Assembly (NCBI GenBank): GCA_016720905.1 | Contig: JADKJT010000002.1 | Location: 62,001-126,000, forward strand | Source of the DNA: Gemmatimonadaceae bacterium | GTDB lineage: Bacteria > Gemmatimonadota > Gemmatimonadetes > Gemmatimonadales > Gemmatimonadaceae | Reading direction: 5' to 3' | DNA: 64,000 nt | Part shown: piece after piece, positions 1 to 9,287 of the stretch | How positions within the stretch are numbered: position 1 is the stretch's first letter | Layout of the letters: the number at the start of each line of letters is the position of its first letter | Notes under the pieces: generated by a model | What the model was told of the DNA's origin: nothing | The model's input: only the letters and a program-made list of their open reading frames with translations | The model's database searches: none | Translations under genes and position numbers: made by a program

Positions 1-1983
1 CGATGCGTCTGCCGGCTTGCCGTTCTTGCGATCGACCTCGACGCCCAGCACACCGGGCGGCGGGGTCCATGTGCCACTGCTGCGCGAACCATAGATACTG
101 GCAATGATGTCACCGGCAATTGGCGCCGCCAGCGTGCCGCCCACGGCGCCCGGAGAGATCATGGTGGGTTTGTCGAAGCCGATCCACACGCCCGTGACGA
201 ACTCCGGCGTCATCCCGACAAACCACACATCCGTGTTGTCGTTCGTGGTACCGGTCTTGCCCGCCACTGCTATACGTGACGGGACAACCTTTCGCAGTGC
301 CGTGGCCGTGCCGCGCGACACCACATCCTGCATCATGTCGCGCACGATGAACGCAATGCGCGGGTCCATGGCCGGCGCCGACGTCGCCACCGGTGGCGCC
401 AACACCGTGCGCCCGTTGCGATCCTCCACGCGCACGATGAAACGCGGCGTCACCGCGACGCCGCCATTGTCGAAGGACGCGTAGGCGGCCACAAAATCGA
501 GTGGCTGGACCACCGACGCGCCCAACGCACTGGACGGATAGGGGGAAATCGGCGAGCGCAGTCCGGCGCGTCGCGCCAAGGCAATCACCGAGTCCATTCC
601 CACACCAAGGGCCAATTGCACCGCCACCGGATTGCGCGACCGGGTGAGCGCCTCGCGCATGGTGATGGCGCCAAGGAACTCGTTGTCCGCGTTCTCGGGG
701 CTGTAGATCTGGCCGTTCTGCAGTCGGATTCTCAGCGCAGTATCGGCGACCATGCTGCCGGCCGTCATCCCCTCGGCCAGCGCCTGCGCATACACGAAGG
801 CCTTGAACGACGATCCGGGTTGTCGATTACCATCGACGGCGCGGTTGAATGACGATCGCGCGTAGTTGCGACCGCCCACCAGGGCGCGCACATCACCGGA
901 TGTCGGATCGAGCACCACGGCCGCCCCTTCCAGACACGCCTGCACCTTGGCACGCGACGCCTTGATGGAATCCGTAACGATTCCGGTGGCACACGGAATT
1001 CCGCGGAATCCCGGTCGCGTTTCCACTTCATCCAGACCGACGGACACGGCACGTTGCGTGATTGTCTGGATTGCCGCGTCGATGGTGGTGTGAATGCGAT
1101 AGCCGCCTTGCCCCACCGGCACACCGGCACGCTCCGCCTGCACACGAACCACATCCACCACCCATGGTGCCGGTGCACTGCCCGCCGTCACCGTCTTGAT
1201 CGGTTCACGTTGCGCGAGGTCCCGCTGGACGGCCGTGATGTAGCCCTGCCCCGCCATCAGGGCGAGCACAGTATTTCGGCGTTGTTTGTTGCGATCCGGA
1301 TACCGGGCGGGGTCGTACTGCACCGGGCTTTTCGGCATCGAGGCCAGCGATGCCGCTTCCGCGAGTGTCAGATCGGAGGCCGGCTTCCCGAAGTACTGTC
1401 GCGCTGCCATCTCGATGCCGAACGCCCCGTGGCCAAACGAGATCTGATTGAGAAAGGCCTCGAGGATCTGCTCCTTGTTGTAGTGCTTCTCCATTTCACG
1501 CGCTGCCTGCTGTTCCCGCAGCTTGCGTCCGGGCGAGACATCGCGTCGATCGATGAGATCGGGGTGCATGTTGCCCACCAGCAGTTGGGTGATCGTGCTG
1601 GCGCCACGCAGGTTTCCCGTGGTGACCGCATCCTTGAGGGCGCCGGCGATGCCGACCAGGTCCACGCCATCGTGCTGGTAGAATCGCTTGTCCTCGACCG
1701 CGACAAAGGCCTGACCGACGTATTTGGGCAACGTGCGGATAGCGACGGATAGGCGACGTTCCCTGCCGATCACGCCAATGGTCGAACCCTCGCGACCCAG
1801 CACCAGGGACGCCTGTGCGGGCGTGATGATCTGCCAGGCTTCACCGGTGGATGCGACTGGCGACGAAGCGGCCGGCGGCTTGACCACTACCTGCGCCACA
1901 GCCGCATGCGGGCTCACCCATATCCACACCAGGAGCGCGCCAAGGCCACGGCGCACCATGGCCAGCCAAAGGTCGCGGCGCAT
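1..1983 (-). CDS. Bifunctional penicillin-binding protein 1A (C-terminus beyond window)
   Basis: Class A penicillin-binding protein that polymerises glycan strands and cross-links peptidoglycan in the periplasm; 661 codons are visible and the frame runs off the window at base 1. The glycosyltransferase (GT51) domain shows the catalytic Glu at about residue 97 in EDKRFYQHDG, followed by GASTITQ. The transpeptidase domain has all three motifs: SSFK at 391-394 (Ser nucleophile), SRN (the SxN motif) and KTGTTND at about 576. I chose the ATG at 1983 because it gives MRRDLWLAMVRRG followed by a hydrophobic stretch ending AVAQ; an in-frame ATG at 2019 is also possible. The N-terminus looks more like a signal peptide than the long membrane anchor usual for PBP1A. 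The gene is divergent from nadE. Function is confident; the start is less so. Confidence 0.93.
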   Translation of the reverse strand, partial: MRRDLWLAMVRRGLGALLVWIWVSPHAAVAQVVVKPPAASSPVASTGEAWQIITPAQASLVLGREGSTIGVIGRERRLSVAIRTLPKYVGQAFVAVEDKRFYQHDGVDLVGIAGALKDAVTTGNLRGASTITQLLVGNMHPDLIDRRDVSPGRKLREQQAAREMEKHYNKEQILEAFLNQISFGHGAFGIEMAARQYFGKPASDLTLAEAASLASMPKSPVQYDPARYPDRNKQRRNTVLALMAGQGYITAVQRDLAQREPIKTVTAGSAPAPWVVDVVRVQAERAGVPVGQGGYRIHTTIDAAIQTITQRAVSVGLDEVETRPGFRGIPCATGIVTDSIKASRAKVQACLEGAAVVLDPTSGDVRALVGGRNYARSSFNRAVDGNRQPGSSFKAFVYAQALAEGMTAGSMVADTALRIRLQNGQIYSPENADNEFLGAITMREALTRSRNPVAVQLALGVGMDSVIALARRAGLRSPISPYPSSALGASVVQPLDFVAAYASFDNGGVAVTPRFIVRVEDRNGRTVLAPPVATSAPAMDPRIAFIVRDMMQDVVSRGTATALRKVVPSRIAVAGKTGTTNDNTDVWFVGMTPEFVTGVWIGFDKPTMISPGAVGGTLAAPIAGDIIASIYGSRSSGTWTPPPGVLGVEVDRKNGKPADAS

Positions 1984-2066
1984 GGGGACGCGCAGGTGAT
2001 TTCCGGGGACGCAGGACATGAGACCGCAAAATACACCGGCCGACCTCAGTTGATCGCGCGCCGGTT

Positions 2067-4010
2067 GTGACGCAGCTTCCACAGATGCCCGGTGACCAGA
2101 TTCGCCCCCTCACGCTTGCCATCTGTCAGTTCGCCCCACGAAAGGGGGACACGGCGGCCAACCTGCAGCGGCTCGGTGCGCTCTGCGCGCAGGCCGCCAC
2201 GCTCGACCCGCGTCCGCAGGTCATCCAGTTCCCCGAGACCGCGCTCTCAGGGTATTTCGTGGAAGGCGGCGTCCGCGAGGTGGCGTGCACCGCCGGCGCG
2301 CTGGCCAACGACCTTGACGATGCCTATCGCACGGCCTGTGCGACCGCCGGCATTCCAACGGTCGCCATCGACGTCATTGTCGGCTTCTACGAACGGTGGC
2401 GCGATACGCTGCACAATAGCGCGGCGTATCTCACGATCGGCCTCGATGATGGACCGCCCGTGCTGCGACACGTCCATCGCAAGAATTTCCTCCCCACCTA
2501 CGGGTTGTTCGACGAGGAGCGGTTTGTCGAACGCGGCACGGACATTCGAGCCTTCGAAACGCCGTGGGGACGGGCGGCCATTCTGGTGTGCGAGGATGCC
2601 TGGCACTCCATGTCGGGACTCATTGCCGCGCTCGATGGGGCCCAGGTGATTTTCGTGTCCTCGGCCGCTCCGGCCCGAGGACTCTGGCCGCGGGACGACG
2701 GCATTCCCGGTCCGTACAGCGCGGCGCGTTGGGAACGCCTGATTCGCGATATTGCCGAAGAACACGGCGTATTCGCGAGCCTGGCCAACCTCGTGGGGAC
2801 CGAGGGCGGCAAGCGGTTCTTCGGGACATCGTTGCTGGTGGGCCCCGGCGGCGACGTGCGCGCCCGCGCGCCGGTGTGGGATGAGAGCATGATGACGATC
2901 ACGCTCGACCTGGACGATCTTGTGCGCGCGCGCGCCGATGCGCCGTTGCTGAGTGATTTGCGGGTGGCGCTGCCGCATGTGCTGGACACCGTCCGTCGCG
3001 TGCAAGACGGCGCGCCCGCCGTGGTTTCGTATGATGGATCCGAACCCGCGGCGGCCGACTTGCTGCGTGGCGCGCGAGGCTTCACCACCGGCGAATTTCC
3101 GATCCCCGCGTCGCCGACCATGGACGGCGAGATTGTCGGCCGGATCGGACGCGAGGCCCTTCCGGTCATTCGACACGACCTGAGCGATCATGGGGGGCCG
3201 CCGTCACTGATGATTGACGCCGCATTGACCGAGCAGTGGCTGACTGGGTTCTTGCGCGAGGAACTCCAGCGTCGTGGTTTCACCCGCGCCGTCATCGGAC
3301 TCTCGGGTGGTGTGGACTCGGCGGTCACGGCGTACCTTGCCGCCCGCGCGCTTGGCGCGTCCAACGTGATCGGCGTGCGTCTGCCATACCGCACGTCAAG
3401 CGCCGAGTCACTCGACCATGCCCAGTTGGTGATCGATGCGCTGGGCATCGAGTCGCGTACCATCGACATCAGTGCTGCCGTGGACGGCTACCTGTCGTTC
3501 GAGTCGGATGCCGATGGGGCCCGCCGGGGCAATGTCATGGCCCGCACACGCATGATTGCGCTCTTCGACTTGTCGGCCCGGTATCGGGCCTTGCCGCTGG
3601 GCACCGGTAACAAGACGGAACGATTGTTCGGATACTTCACCTGGCACGCTGACGACTCGCCGCCGGTCAACCCGATTGGCGATTTGTACAAGACGCAGGT
3701 ATGGGCACTGGCGCGCCATCTTGGGGTGCCGGACGCCATTGTCACGAAGCCCGCCACGGCCGATCTCATCGTCGGGCAAACCGACGAGGTCGATTTGGGC
3801 ATCAGTTACGCGCGCGCCGATGAACTGCTCAACGGCGTGTTGCACGGGTTCTCGCACGAAGCGCTGCGTGCCCGGGGCTTCTCGTACGAGGAACTGTCAC
3901 TGGTGGAGCACCGCCTCGACTCCACACACTGGAAGCGGCGGCCTGCTGCCACGGCCATGGTCAGTCACAGTGGCATCGGCGAATCGTACCTGCGTCCCGT
4001 GGACTACTAG
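2067..4010 (+). CDS. nadE: Glutamine-dependent NAD+ synthetase
   Basis: Makes NAD+ from deamido-NAD+, using ATP and ammonia released from glutamine; last step of NAD biosynthesis, cytosolic. The 647 residues hold an N-terminal nitrilase-type glutaminase domain with a visible Glu-Lys-Cys triad (E57 in FPETALSGYF, K139 in HRKNFLPTYG, C175 in LVCEDAWH). A C-terminal synthetase domain follows, with the pyrophosphate loop SGGVDS starting at about residue 413 and the GTGNKTE and GDLYKTQVW motifs. Length and two-domain order match the eukaryote-like glutamine-dependent class. The start is GTG at 2067; the ATG at 2085 is an alternative that removes six residues. The HupE-like gene follows 23 bases downstream on the same strand. 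Confidence 0.95.
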   Translation: MTQLPQMPGDQIRPLTLAICQFAPRKGDTAANLQRLGALCAQAATLDPRPQVIQFPETALSGYFVEGGVREVACTAGALANDLDDAYRTACATAGIPTVAIDVIVGFYERWRDTLHNSAAYLTIGLDDGPPVLRHVHRKNFLPTYGLFDEERFVERGTDIRAFETPWGRAAILVCEDAWHSMSGLIAALDGAQVIFVSSAAPARGLWPRDDGIPGPYSAARWERLIRDIAEEHGVFASLANLVGTEGGKRFFGTSLLVGPGGDVRARAPVWDESMMTITLDLDDLVRARADAPLLSDLRVALPHVLDTVRRVQDGAPAVVSYDGSEPAAADLLRGARGFTTGEFPIPASPTMDGEIVGRIGREALPVIRHDLSDHGGPPSLMIDAALTEQWLTGFLREELQRRGFTRAVIGLSGGVDSAVTAYLAARALGASNVIGVRLPYRTSSAESLDHAQLVIDALGIESRTIDISAAVDGYLSFESDADGARRGNVMARTRMIALFDLSARYRALPLGTGNKTERLFGYFTWHADDSPPVNPIGDLYKTQVWALARHLGVPDAIVTKPATADLIVGQTDEVDLGISYARADELLNGVLHGFSHEALRARGFSYEELSLVEHRLDSTHWKRRPAATAMVSHSGIGESYLRPVDY

Positions 4011-4033
4011 TGCACGCTCGATAGGCGATCGAC

Positions 4034-4621
4034 ATGCTCGAGGAGTTTGCGTTGTACCTGCGCCTCGGCTTTTCGCACATCGCCGATCTCGCGGGTTACG
4101 ACCACCTCTTGTTCATCACCGCACTCTCGATCCCGTATGCGCCGCGGGATTGGCGGCGTCTGGCGATCCTGGTGACCGCCTTTACCGTGGGACATAGTGT
4201 CACGCTGGCGCTGGCGACCCTGCGCCTGGTGTCGGTGTCGACGTCGCTGGTCGAGGCACTGATCCCGGCGACGATTTTCGTCACGGCGCTCCTCGCGTGG
4301 CGCGAGATCACCTCAACGGCCGACTCAGCGGAGACTGCGGTGCCTCCGCTGCGCTATCTGGTGACGGCGGCCTTCGGACTGATCCATGGCCTGGGGTTCT
4401 CGTCGTACCTGCGCGCGCTGCTGGGGAAGGCGGAGAGTATCGCGCTACCGCTCCTGTCGTTCAATGTTGGGTTGGAAATCGGACAGGTGTTCGTTCTGTT
4501 GTTGGTCATGACAATCGGCGCATTGGCCGGTCGATCGGCCCGCGCGCGACGGCTGTGGCCTCGATTGCTCGTGGGTGTGACGGCCACCTTCGCGGTCGTG
4601 CTGCTCATCCAACGTCTGTAG
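4034..4621 (+). CDS. HupE/UreJ family membrane protein
   Basis: A 195-residue integral membrane protein resembling the HupE/UreJ_2 family: an early GYDHLLFI signature, several hydrophobic segments, and GLIHGLGFSSYLRAL near residue 115. Some family members are proposed nickel or metal permeases tied to hydrogenase or urease, but no hydrogenase or urease gene lies nearby, so the substrate is unknown. The protein has the conserved His residues in the first and fourth helices (DH and HGLG). It begins 23 bases after nadE and may be cotranscribed with it. It converges on the creatininase-family gene. Confidence 0.8.
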   Translation: MLEEFALYLRLGFSHIADLAGYDHLLFITALSIPYAPRDWRRLAILVTAFTVGHSVTLALATLRLVSVSTSLVEALIPATIFVTALLAWREITSTADSAETAVPPLRYLVTAAFGLIHGLGFSSYLRALLGKAESIALPLLSFNVGLEIGQVFVLLLVMTIGALAGRSARARRLWPRLLVGVTATFAVVLLIQRL

Positions 4622-4647
4622 CCGTCGTCGAACCCGCCCGCCGACTG

Positions 4648-5427
4648 TTATCGGTACAGGCGCTGCGGGTCCACCGTCGCCAGCTCCAGACACAGCGCAC
4701 TGATGCGCTCCACCGCCTCGGCGATGAATGCGGCACCCTGTTCGGCGGTTGCTTCGCGCGGATTGCCCACGCCGGTGTCATCGGTCACCTGGGTCCAACG
4801 GCGCGGCGTCCACGCCCACCCTTCGCGGACTCCCGACAGCACACTCTTGCGCGCGTGGCCGTCCCCCCAGGTTGCCCGGTCGGCCACCAGATGCGGTGCA
4901 ACGTGCAGCACCGCTGCCGTCTCCAGCGCGCCGGCATGGTCGCCGGCTTCGACGAACCGCCCGTGATCACCGGCCTGCCACCAATTGGCGATGACCAGCA
5001 GGACGCCGGTTGCCGGCTGCAGCTCCCTGACCAGGGCACGCAGTTCGTTGCCACCATGTGCATTGAGCAACAGCAGCACCTTCACGCCGTGCGGTTCGAT
5101 GCTGTTCACGATGTCGCGCAGCACCGCGAGTTGCGTTGACGGCATCACGCTCAGCGTCAACGGCAAATCCAATTGCGTGGTGTTCACGCCAAAGGGCATC
5201 GCGGGCAGCGCAGCCACATGCACGCCCTTCGCGGCGCAGACCGCGGCGACACGGGCCGCGACTTCCCGTCCCAGCAACGTGTCGGTGCCGTAGGGCAGAT
5301 GCGTATTGTGCGGCTCGGTGGCCCCCCACGGCATGATGGCCACAGGCCACGTCACGTCGCGAACTGTCGGCCACGTGAGGTCTTCCAACATCCCGGCGCG
5401 CGGCCCGTGCGTTTCCGACGACGTCAT
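4648..5427 (-). CDS. Creatininase family amidohydrolase
   Basis: A 259-residue cytosolic metal-dependent hydrolase of the creatininase/FAPy-deformylase-like family. Visible signatures are MPWGATEPHNTHLPYGTD near the start (metal-binding Glu and His in the usual GSxEQHGxHLP position), LLNAHGGN mid-protein, and AGALETA towards the C-terminus, which is the family's HAGxxETS motif. The substrate cannot be deduced: relatives act on creatinine, formamidopyrimidines or mycofactocin precursors. The ATG at 5427 was chosen because residues upstream of it look non-coding; a second in-frame ATG lies at 5391, right before the conserved LEDLTWP. Same strand as the zinc protease upstream, about 40 bases apart. 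Confidence 0.87.
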   Translation of the reverse strand: MTSSETHGPRAGMLEDLTWPTVRDVTWPVAIMPWGATEPHNTHLPYGTDTLLGREVAARVAAVCAAKGVHVAALPAMPFGVNTTQLDLPLTLSVMPSTQLAVLRDIVNSIEPHGVKVLLLLNAHGGNELRALVRELQPATGVLLVIANWWQAGDHGRFVEAGDHAGALETAAVLHVAPHLVADRATWGDGHARKSVLSGVREGWAWTPRRWTQVTDDTGVGNPREATAEQGAAFIAEAVERISALCLELATVDPQRLYR

Positions 5428-5467
5428 GCGTCTCCCGTCTCCCGTCGCCCGGCTCCCGTGAACTCCG

Positions 5468-6334
5468 TCACCGCACCGACGCGAACGTATCGCATTGATT
5501 CGGGTCGCCGCTGTCGAAGCCCCGCTTGAACCACCGCGTCCGGTCTGCCGAGGAACCATGCGTGAATGTCTCGGCATTCACCCGCCCGCTGCCCATGCGC
5601 TGCAGCCGATCGTCGCCGACCGCGGCCGCCGCCGACAGTCCCTCCTCCAGATCACCGCGCTCCAACTGGCCATTTTTCGCCGCTTGATAGGCCCACACGC
5701 CGGCGTAGCAATCCGCTTGCAGCTCCATAGCCACGGACAGTCGGTTCTTCAGCTGCGGATTCCGTTGCTGCGCGTCTCGCAGTTCGCGCTCGGTACCCAT
5801 CAGGTTCTGGACGTGGTGGCCAATTTCGTGAGCCAGTACATAGGCTTGTGCGAAGTCACCAGGAGCGCCGAACTGCCGGTCCAACTGATCGAAGAACGCG
5901 AGATCGAGATACACCTTCTGGTCGGCCGGACAGTAGAACGGACCGGAGGCAGCTTCCGCAAATCCGCACGCCGATTGGACGGCGTCGCGGAACAAGGACA
6001 GCTTCGCATCGCGGTACCCCGGCAACTTCCGACTCCATCCTGTCTGGGCGCTGTCGAGGATGCTCGACATGAACAGCACCATGCCCTCTTCCGTCGAGTC
6101 CTGCAACGATGCGTCGCCGCGAGCACTGGGAAGCGTCGCGCTGGGGTCGCCACCGGACAAACCCCCGAAGTCGCTGACCAGGTCCTTCTTGAAGATCACG
6201 CTCAGCACGATCAGCACCACCAGGCCGCCCAGTCCCATTCGCCGACCGCCACCGCCTCCGCCAAATCCGCCTGCGGGGCCCGCTCCGCGTTGGTCTTCGA
6301 GGTTCCGGCTCCGTCCTCCGGGAATCCAACGCAT
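5468..6334 (-). CDS. YpfJ-type neutral zinc metallopeptidase
   Basis: A 288-residue membrane-anchored protein of the putative neutral zinc metallopeptidase family (COG2321, YpfJ). It starts MRWIPGGRSRNLEDQRG, has a glycine-rich stretch, one transmembrane segment (LGGLVVLIVLSVIF at about residue 34-48), then a periplasmic catalytic domain with HEIGHHVQN, the zinc-binding HExxH motif. Length and order match the family. The ATG follows immediately after the TGA of the upstream transglutaminase-like gene (no intervening base), so the two are very likely translationally coupled. The physiological substrate is unknown. Confidence 0.9.
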   Translation of the reverse strand: MRWIPGGRSRNLEDQRGAGPAGGFGGGGGGRRMGLGGLVVLIVLSVIFKKDLVSDFGGLSGGDPSATLPSARGDASLQDSTEEGMVLFMSSILDSAQTGWSRKLPGYRDAKLSLFRDAVQSACGFAEAASGPFYCPADQKVYLDLAFFDQLDRQFGAPGDFAQAYVLAHEIGHHVQNLMGTERELRDAQQRNPQLKNRLSVAMELQADCYAGVWAYQAAKNGQLERGDLEEGLSAAAAVGDDRLQRMGSGRVNAETFTHGSSADRTRWFKRGFDSGDPNQCDTFASVR

Positions 6335-8344
6335 TCAGGGTACCGGCGCAGGGCGCAGTGAAAGGAATTCGTAGTCGTCCGCTCCGACGGTCTTGAGCCA
6401 GACGATGACCTCGCTGATCCGTTGTGGAGGAAACACGCCGCGCTGACCTTGAATACGACGTATCAAGTGCACCTCACGCCCTTCCTGCGTCCACGTGGAT
6501 TCATATCGTCCGAAGAAGCTGGTCGAAACGATGTTTTTGGGCAACTCGGCTTTCCAGCCGACGGGCAGTGTGATGCGCAAATCGGTAAGCGTCTCCACCT
6601 GCCCGAGAATCTGCGCTGCATCAATGGGGAATTCCCGCGACGTCCGGCTTTCCAGTTCCTTTGCCATGCTCTTGTATCCGCGCGCCGGGCTGCGGAAACC
6701 GGTGTTCATGGAAAACAATCGAGAGTCGCCGGCGGTCTTGAGCACGTTGTCCGCTTTCACCACGTACGAGAGTGCGGTCGGCGACGCGAGATTCCGGCTG
6801 TCGAACGCCACCAACGCTTCCGCGGTCGCATCGGACGCGAACAGGCGCTGGGCGAGCGCCTTTTCGAGATTCTCGCGACGTGTCGAGTCCAGCGGCACGG
6901 CAAACGCCGAGCGCATTCCGAACGATGCACTCCCGCGCGTTTCCTCATTCACGCGTGCTTCGACATGTCCCGATGTATCGATCGACAGTCGGATGCGCAT
7001 CGTCGAACCGTTGGATTCGGTGGCCGACAGGGGCAAGCGGATCTCCTGGGCGCGCCCGTCGGGAAGCACGACAATGCCCAGCTGTCCCTGATACACGTCG
7101 GGGATCATTCCGTAGGGAATGAACTCGGCGGTGAGGTCGGTAAACGTCCAGCCGGCGCCCTCCTGTACCGCCGCGATGGCATGATTGAATTGATAGATCG
7201 ACGGCAGCGCCGGATCCGGTTTGCCACCCAGCGACAGCAGCACCGTGTTGGCCGCTATGCGGTAGCGACGCAACGCTGCCACAAACAACGTGGATTTGTC
7301 CTTGCAGTCCCCGAACCCGGACGACAGCACGTCGGCCGGTAGGCGTGGCTGATATCCCCCGATGCCGAGCGACACCGACACGTAGCGGATATCCTGCGCG
7401 ACCCAACGGTGCACGGCGCGAACGGTATCCAGTCGGGTCGTCGCACCACTGGCCTTCACCACCGAATCGATGCGCGCCGTCACCATCGGTGGCAGGAGAT
7501 ACCGATCGCGCGCCAGACTTTCGTACCACGTGGCAATGTCGTTCCATGATCCGGGCGCCGTGACGGCAATCGACATCACCACATCATTCGAGTCGGCGGC
7601 AAACGCTTCGCCGCGGAATGGCTGGACGTTGCTGTCCGCCCAGGTGAAGACGCGGCGGCCGCCGCGTACTTCCTCCGACCGCCGGAACGGCAGATTGCGT
7701 TCGATGATGCGAGGCAAGTATCCGTCGGGGACGTCGACCGTGAACACCGAGCGTGCAATCGGCACCTGGTTGTTCACGTTCCATCCCAGCAGGAAATCCC
7801 CCGGGCGATACGGCGACTTCTCTTCGAGGGTGAACTGCACATCGAGAATGGTGCCAACCGCCACTCCGGAGAGCGACACGCGCCGGATTTTCTGTTCCTG
7901 GTAGATCGGATTCGCCAGTTGCGCGGTGACGTCCGACTCCTGCTCCTGCGCCGGTCGGTCGCTGAGGACTTCGCCGGTCGTCCTGAGGACGCGAATCCAA
8001 TCGATGGTCAGCGTCTGGTGCGACTTGGCGTATCCGAAGGCCCGCTCGGACATGCCGCGCACGACCCCTTCGTCGAGAATCTGAAAGACCTGCCGTGACC
8101 GCTTGACGGATCGGCCGTCGGCTTCGATGCGATTGTCGCTCTCATCGAGGAGCAGCACATAGGGCCGCCCACGGTTGCGGGCGGGATCGACCGCCAGGCG
8201 CACAATCGAGTCGGAGGGCGCGCTCGGGCGCCCGGCTGATGCCTGCGCGACCATGTCCCGCATGGGCATCGCCAGCGCGAGCAGGACCCACGCGACCACA
8301 TGTCGCCACGGACGGGACGACCGGAGAACCACGAAACTGACCAT
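6335..8344 (-). CDS. Secreted DUF3857/transglutaminase-like domain protein
   Basis: A 669-residue exported protein. An N-terminal signal peptide (MVSFVVLRSSRPWRHV, then a hydrophobic run ending MVAQ) is followed by a DUF3857 domain (roughly residues 70-290) and a transglutaminase-like core with GFGDCKDKSTLF, which contains the predicted catalytic Cys. A following NHAIAAV supplies a candidate His. Proteins with this pairing are common in Bacteroidota and Gemmatimonadota; their substrates are unknown. The ATG at 8344 was preferred over 8395 because it sits at the signal peptide. Its stop abuts the zinc metallopeptidase start codon, giving a two-gene unit. Confidence 0.87.
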   Translation of the reverse strand: MVSFVVLRSSRPWRHVVAWVLLALAMPMRDMVAQASAGRPSAPSDSIVRLAVDPARNRGRPYVLLLDESDNRIEADGRSVKRSRQVFQILDEGVVRGMSERAFGYAKSHQTLTIDWIRVLRTTGEVLSDRPAQEQESDVTAQLANPIYQEQKIRRVSLSGVAVGTILDVQFTLEEKSPYRPGDFLLGWNVNNQVPIARSVFTVDVPDGYLPRIIERNLPFRRSEEVRGGRRVFTWADSNVQPFRGEAFAADSNDVVMSIAVTAPGSWNDIATWYESLARDRYLLPPMVTARIDSVVKASGATTRLDTVRAVHRWVAQDIRYVSVSLGIGGYQPRLPADVLSSGFGDCKDKSTLFVAALRRYRIAANTVLLSLGGKPDPALPSIYQFNHAIAAVQEGAGWTFTDLTAEFIPYGMIPDVYQGQLGIVVLPDGRAQEIRLPLSATESNGSTMRIRLSIDTSGHVEARVNEETRGSASFGMRSAFAVPLDSTRRENLEKALAQRLFASDATAEALVAFDSRNLASPTALSYVVKADNVLKTAGDSRLFSMNTGFRSPARGYKSMAKELESRTSREFPIDAAQILGQVETLTDLRITLPVGWKAELPKNIVSTSFFGRYESTWTQEGREVHLIRRIQGQRGVFPPQRISEVIVWLKTVGADDYEFLSLRPAPVP

Positions 8345-8394
8345 GATGAACAGTGTCCGGCGCCTCACGGGAAGTCCACCGACTGGGCCGGACA

Positions 8395-8907
8395 CTACGC
8401 CGCGATGTCCTCCTCCCCCGCAAACGCCAGACTGACCGCCCTTCGGGCATCACGTTTGAGCGCCCGGTGGACCGACCGCGCGTATCGCATGAAATTGGCG
8501 CCCGCCCACGCATGGCGCGCAAAGAATTCGTAGGGTTGCAGGTCGCTCTTCAAGCGATTGCACGGCGCGCAGGCGACCACGAGGTTGCCGGGATCATGCG
8601 CGCCGCCGCGGGCCAACGGGACCACGTGATCGAGCGTCGCGGTGCGCTGGTCGAGGGACATGGCGCAGTACACGCACCGTTGACCACAATCGCGTAGTGC
8701 GACGCGGCGCATGGCGCGCTTCATGGCGGCATGGGCGGTAGCGCTGGCCGCGGCGCTGGCCGCCACTCGGCCGAAGCGGTCTCGGGGGAATGCGGTGTTG
8801 GCGCGGGCGGTTGCCCGTGATCCTCGAGCCCGAACCGACGAGCGTTTGGATGGTCGGGCCCCGCGTGCGGCACTTCCCTTGGCGAGTCGGAGATTTCGGC
8901 GGGCCAT
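8395..8907 (-). CDS. HNH endonuclease
   Basis: A predicted DNA-cutting protein with a C-terminal HNH domain: CVYC, then LDHVVPLARGG, NLVVACAPCN and KSD, giving two zinc-knuckle Cys pairs and the catalytic DH and N. The first roughly 60 residues are a low-complexity Arg/Ala/Ser stretch that may not be translated. The start used here is the ATG at 8907; an ATG at 8724 would give a compact protein of about 110 residues beginning MKRAMRRV. No mobile-element genes adjoin it, so it looks like a stand-alone nuclease of the McrA/HNH5 type. A predicted terminator hairpin lies 30-70 bases upstream of the longer start, which also favours the shorter start or an attenuated transcript. Confidence 0.82.
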   Translation of the reverse strand: MARRNLRLAKGSAARGARPSKRSSVRARGSRATARANTAFPRDRFGRVAASAAASATAHAAMKRAMRRVALRDCGQRCVYCAMSLDQRTATLDHVVPLARGGAHDPGNLVVACAPCNRLKSDLQPYEFFARHAWAGANFMRYARSVHRALKRDARRAVSLAFAGEEDIAA

Positions 8908-8933
8908 CAGCGCCGACCCGCGTCGCACGCCAT

Positions 8934-9232
8934 ACCAAAAAACATCACCCCGACGGAGGCGAGTATCCTCACGTCGGGGCGAATGGCGATGTCGCAGGGG
9001 CCGGCGTCGAGCGCCGGTGGTCGGACTCCCCGGATTCGAGCGGCGGGGATTGGGTGGCATCGGCGAATGAGGCGCCGAGCACGCGCTGGCGTGGGAGGCA
9101 CGCAGCGACGACGGGGGGTACCGCGAGTGGAGCGCATCATCCTCCTGGTGGGGCCGGGTGGAGTGGCGCAGCAGAACGCAGAAGCCGAGCAAACGGTCCG
9201 TTCGACGTCTTTCGGAATAGACGGCGAGCGAC
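8934..9232 (-). ncRNA. Candidate structured small RNA or attenuated leader
   Basis: The 380 bases between the HIT gene and the HNH nuclease hold no convincing protein. On the minus strand they carry a sigma70-like promoter (TTGACG, 18-base spacer, TATCCT), two internal perfect hairpins (9027-9049, six-base stem; 9001-9017, CCGGCG/CGCCGG) and a terminator with a T6 tract. That predicts a discrete transcript of about 295 bases. I could not match it to tmRNA, RNase P RNA, SRP RNA or a tRNA by eye; 6S RNA remains possible by size and structure but is not demonstrated. The alternative is a long regulatory leader of the HNH gene ending in an attenuator. An open frame starting ATGCGC just after GGAGGATG near 9140 is Arg/Pro-rich and probably spurious. 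Confidence 0.35.
8937..8979 (-). terminator. Rho-independent terminator or attenuator before the HNH gene
   Basis: On the minus strand, CCCCGACG (8972-8979) pairs with CGTCGGGG (8948-8955), continued by an inner GAGG/CCTC pair, with one bulged base and a 7-base loop. It is followed by six consecutive T (8937-8942). This is a textbook intrinsic terminator. It ends any transcript coming through 8980-9287 and lies just upstream of the HNH nuclease start. Confidence 0.68.
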
Positions 9233-9238
9233 ATCGCG

Positions 9239-9268
9239 AGGATACGTTTGTGATCACTGGCTCGTCAA
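9239..9268 (-). promoter_or_regulatory. Sigma70-like promoter for the 8.9-9.2 kb transcript
   Basis: Minus-strand -35 TTGACG (9263-9268) and -10 TATCCT (9239-9244) are separated by 18 bases. The -35 overlaps a short hairpin (CTGGCTC/GAGCCAG, 9257-9275) just past the HIT gene stop. Confidence 0.4.
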
Positions 9269-9287
9269 GAGCCAGTATCGGCCGGAA

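Noticed and set aside
4034..4621. Hydrogenase or urease accessory role for the HupE/UreJ-like protein
   Set aside because: No hydrogenase, urease or nickel gene within the window.
9023..9053. tRNA T-arm (CTCGAATC flanked by a GC stem)
   Set aside because: The loop is 11 bases and no acceptor, D or anticodon arm can be built around it.
8910..9140. Small minus-strand protein beginning MRSTRG after GGAGGATG
   Set aside because: Arg/Pro-rich low complexity, overlaps a terminator and the HNH start; no conserved pattern.
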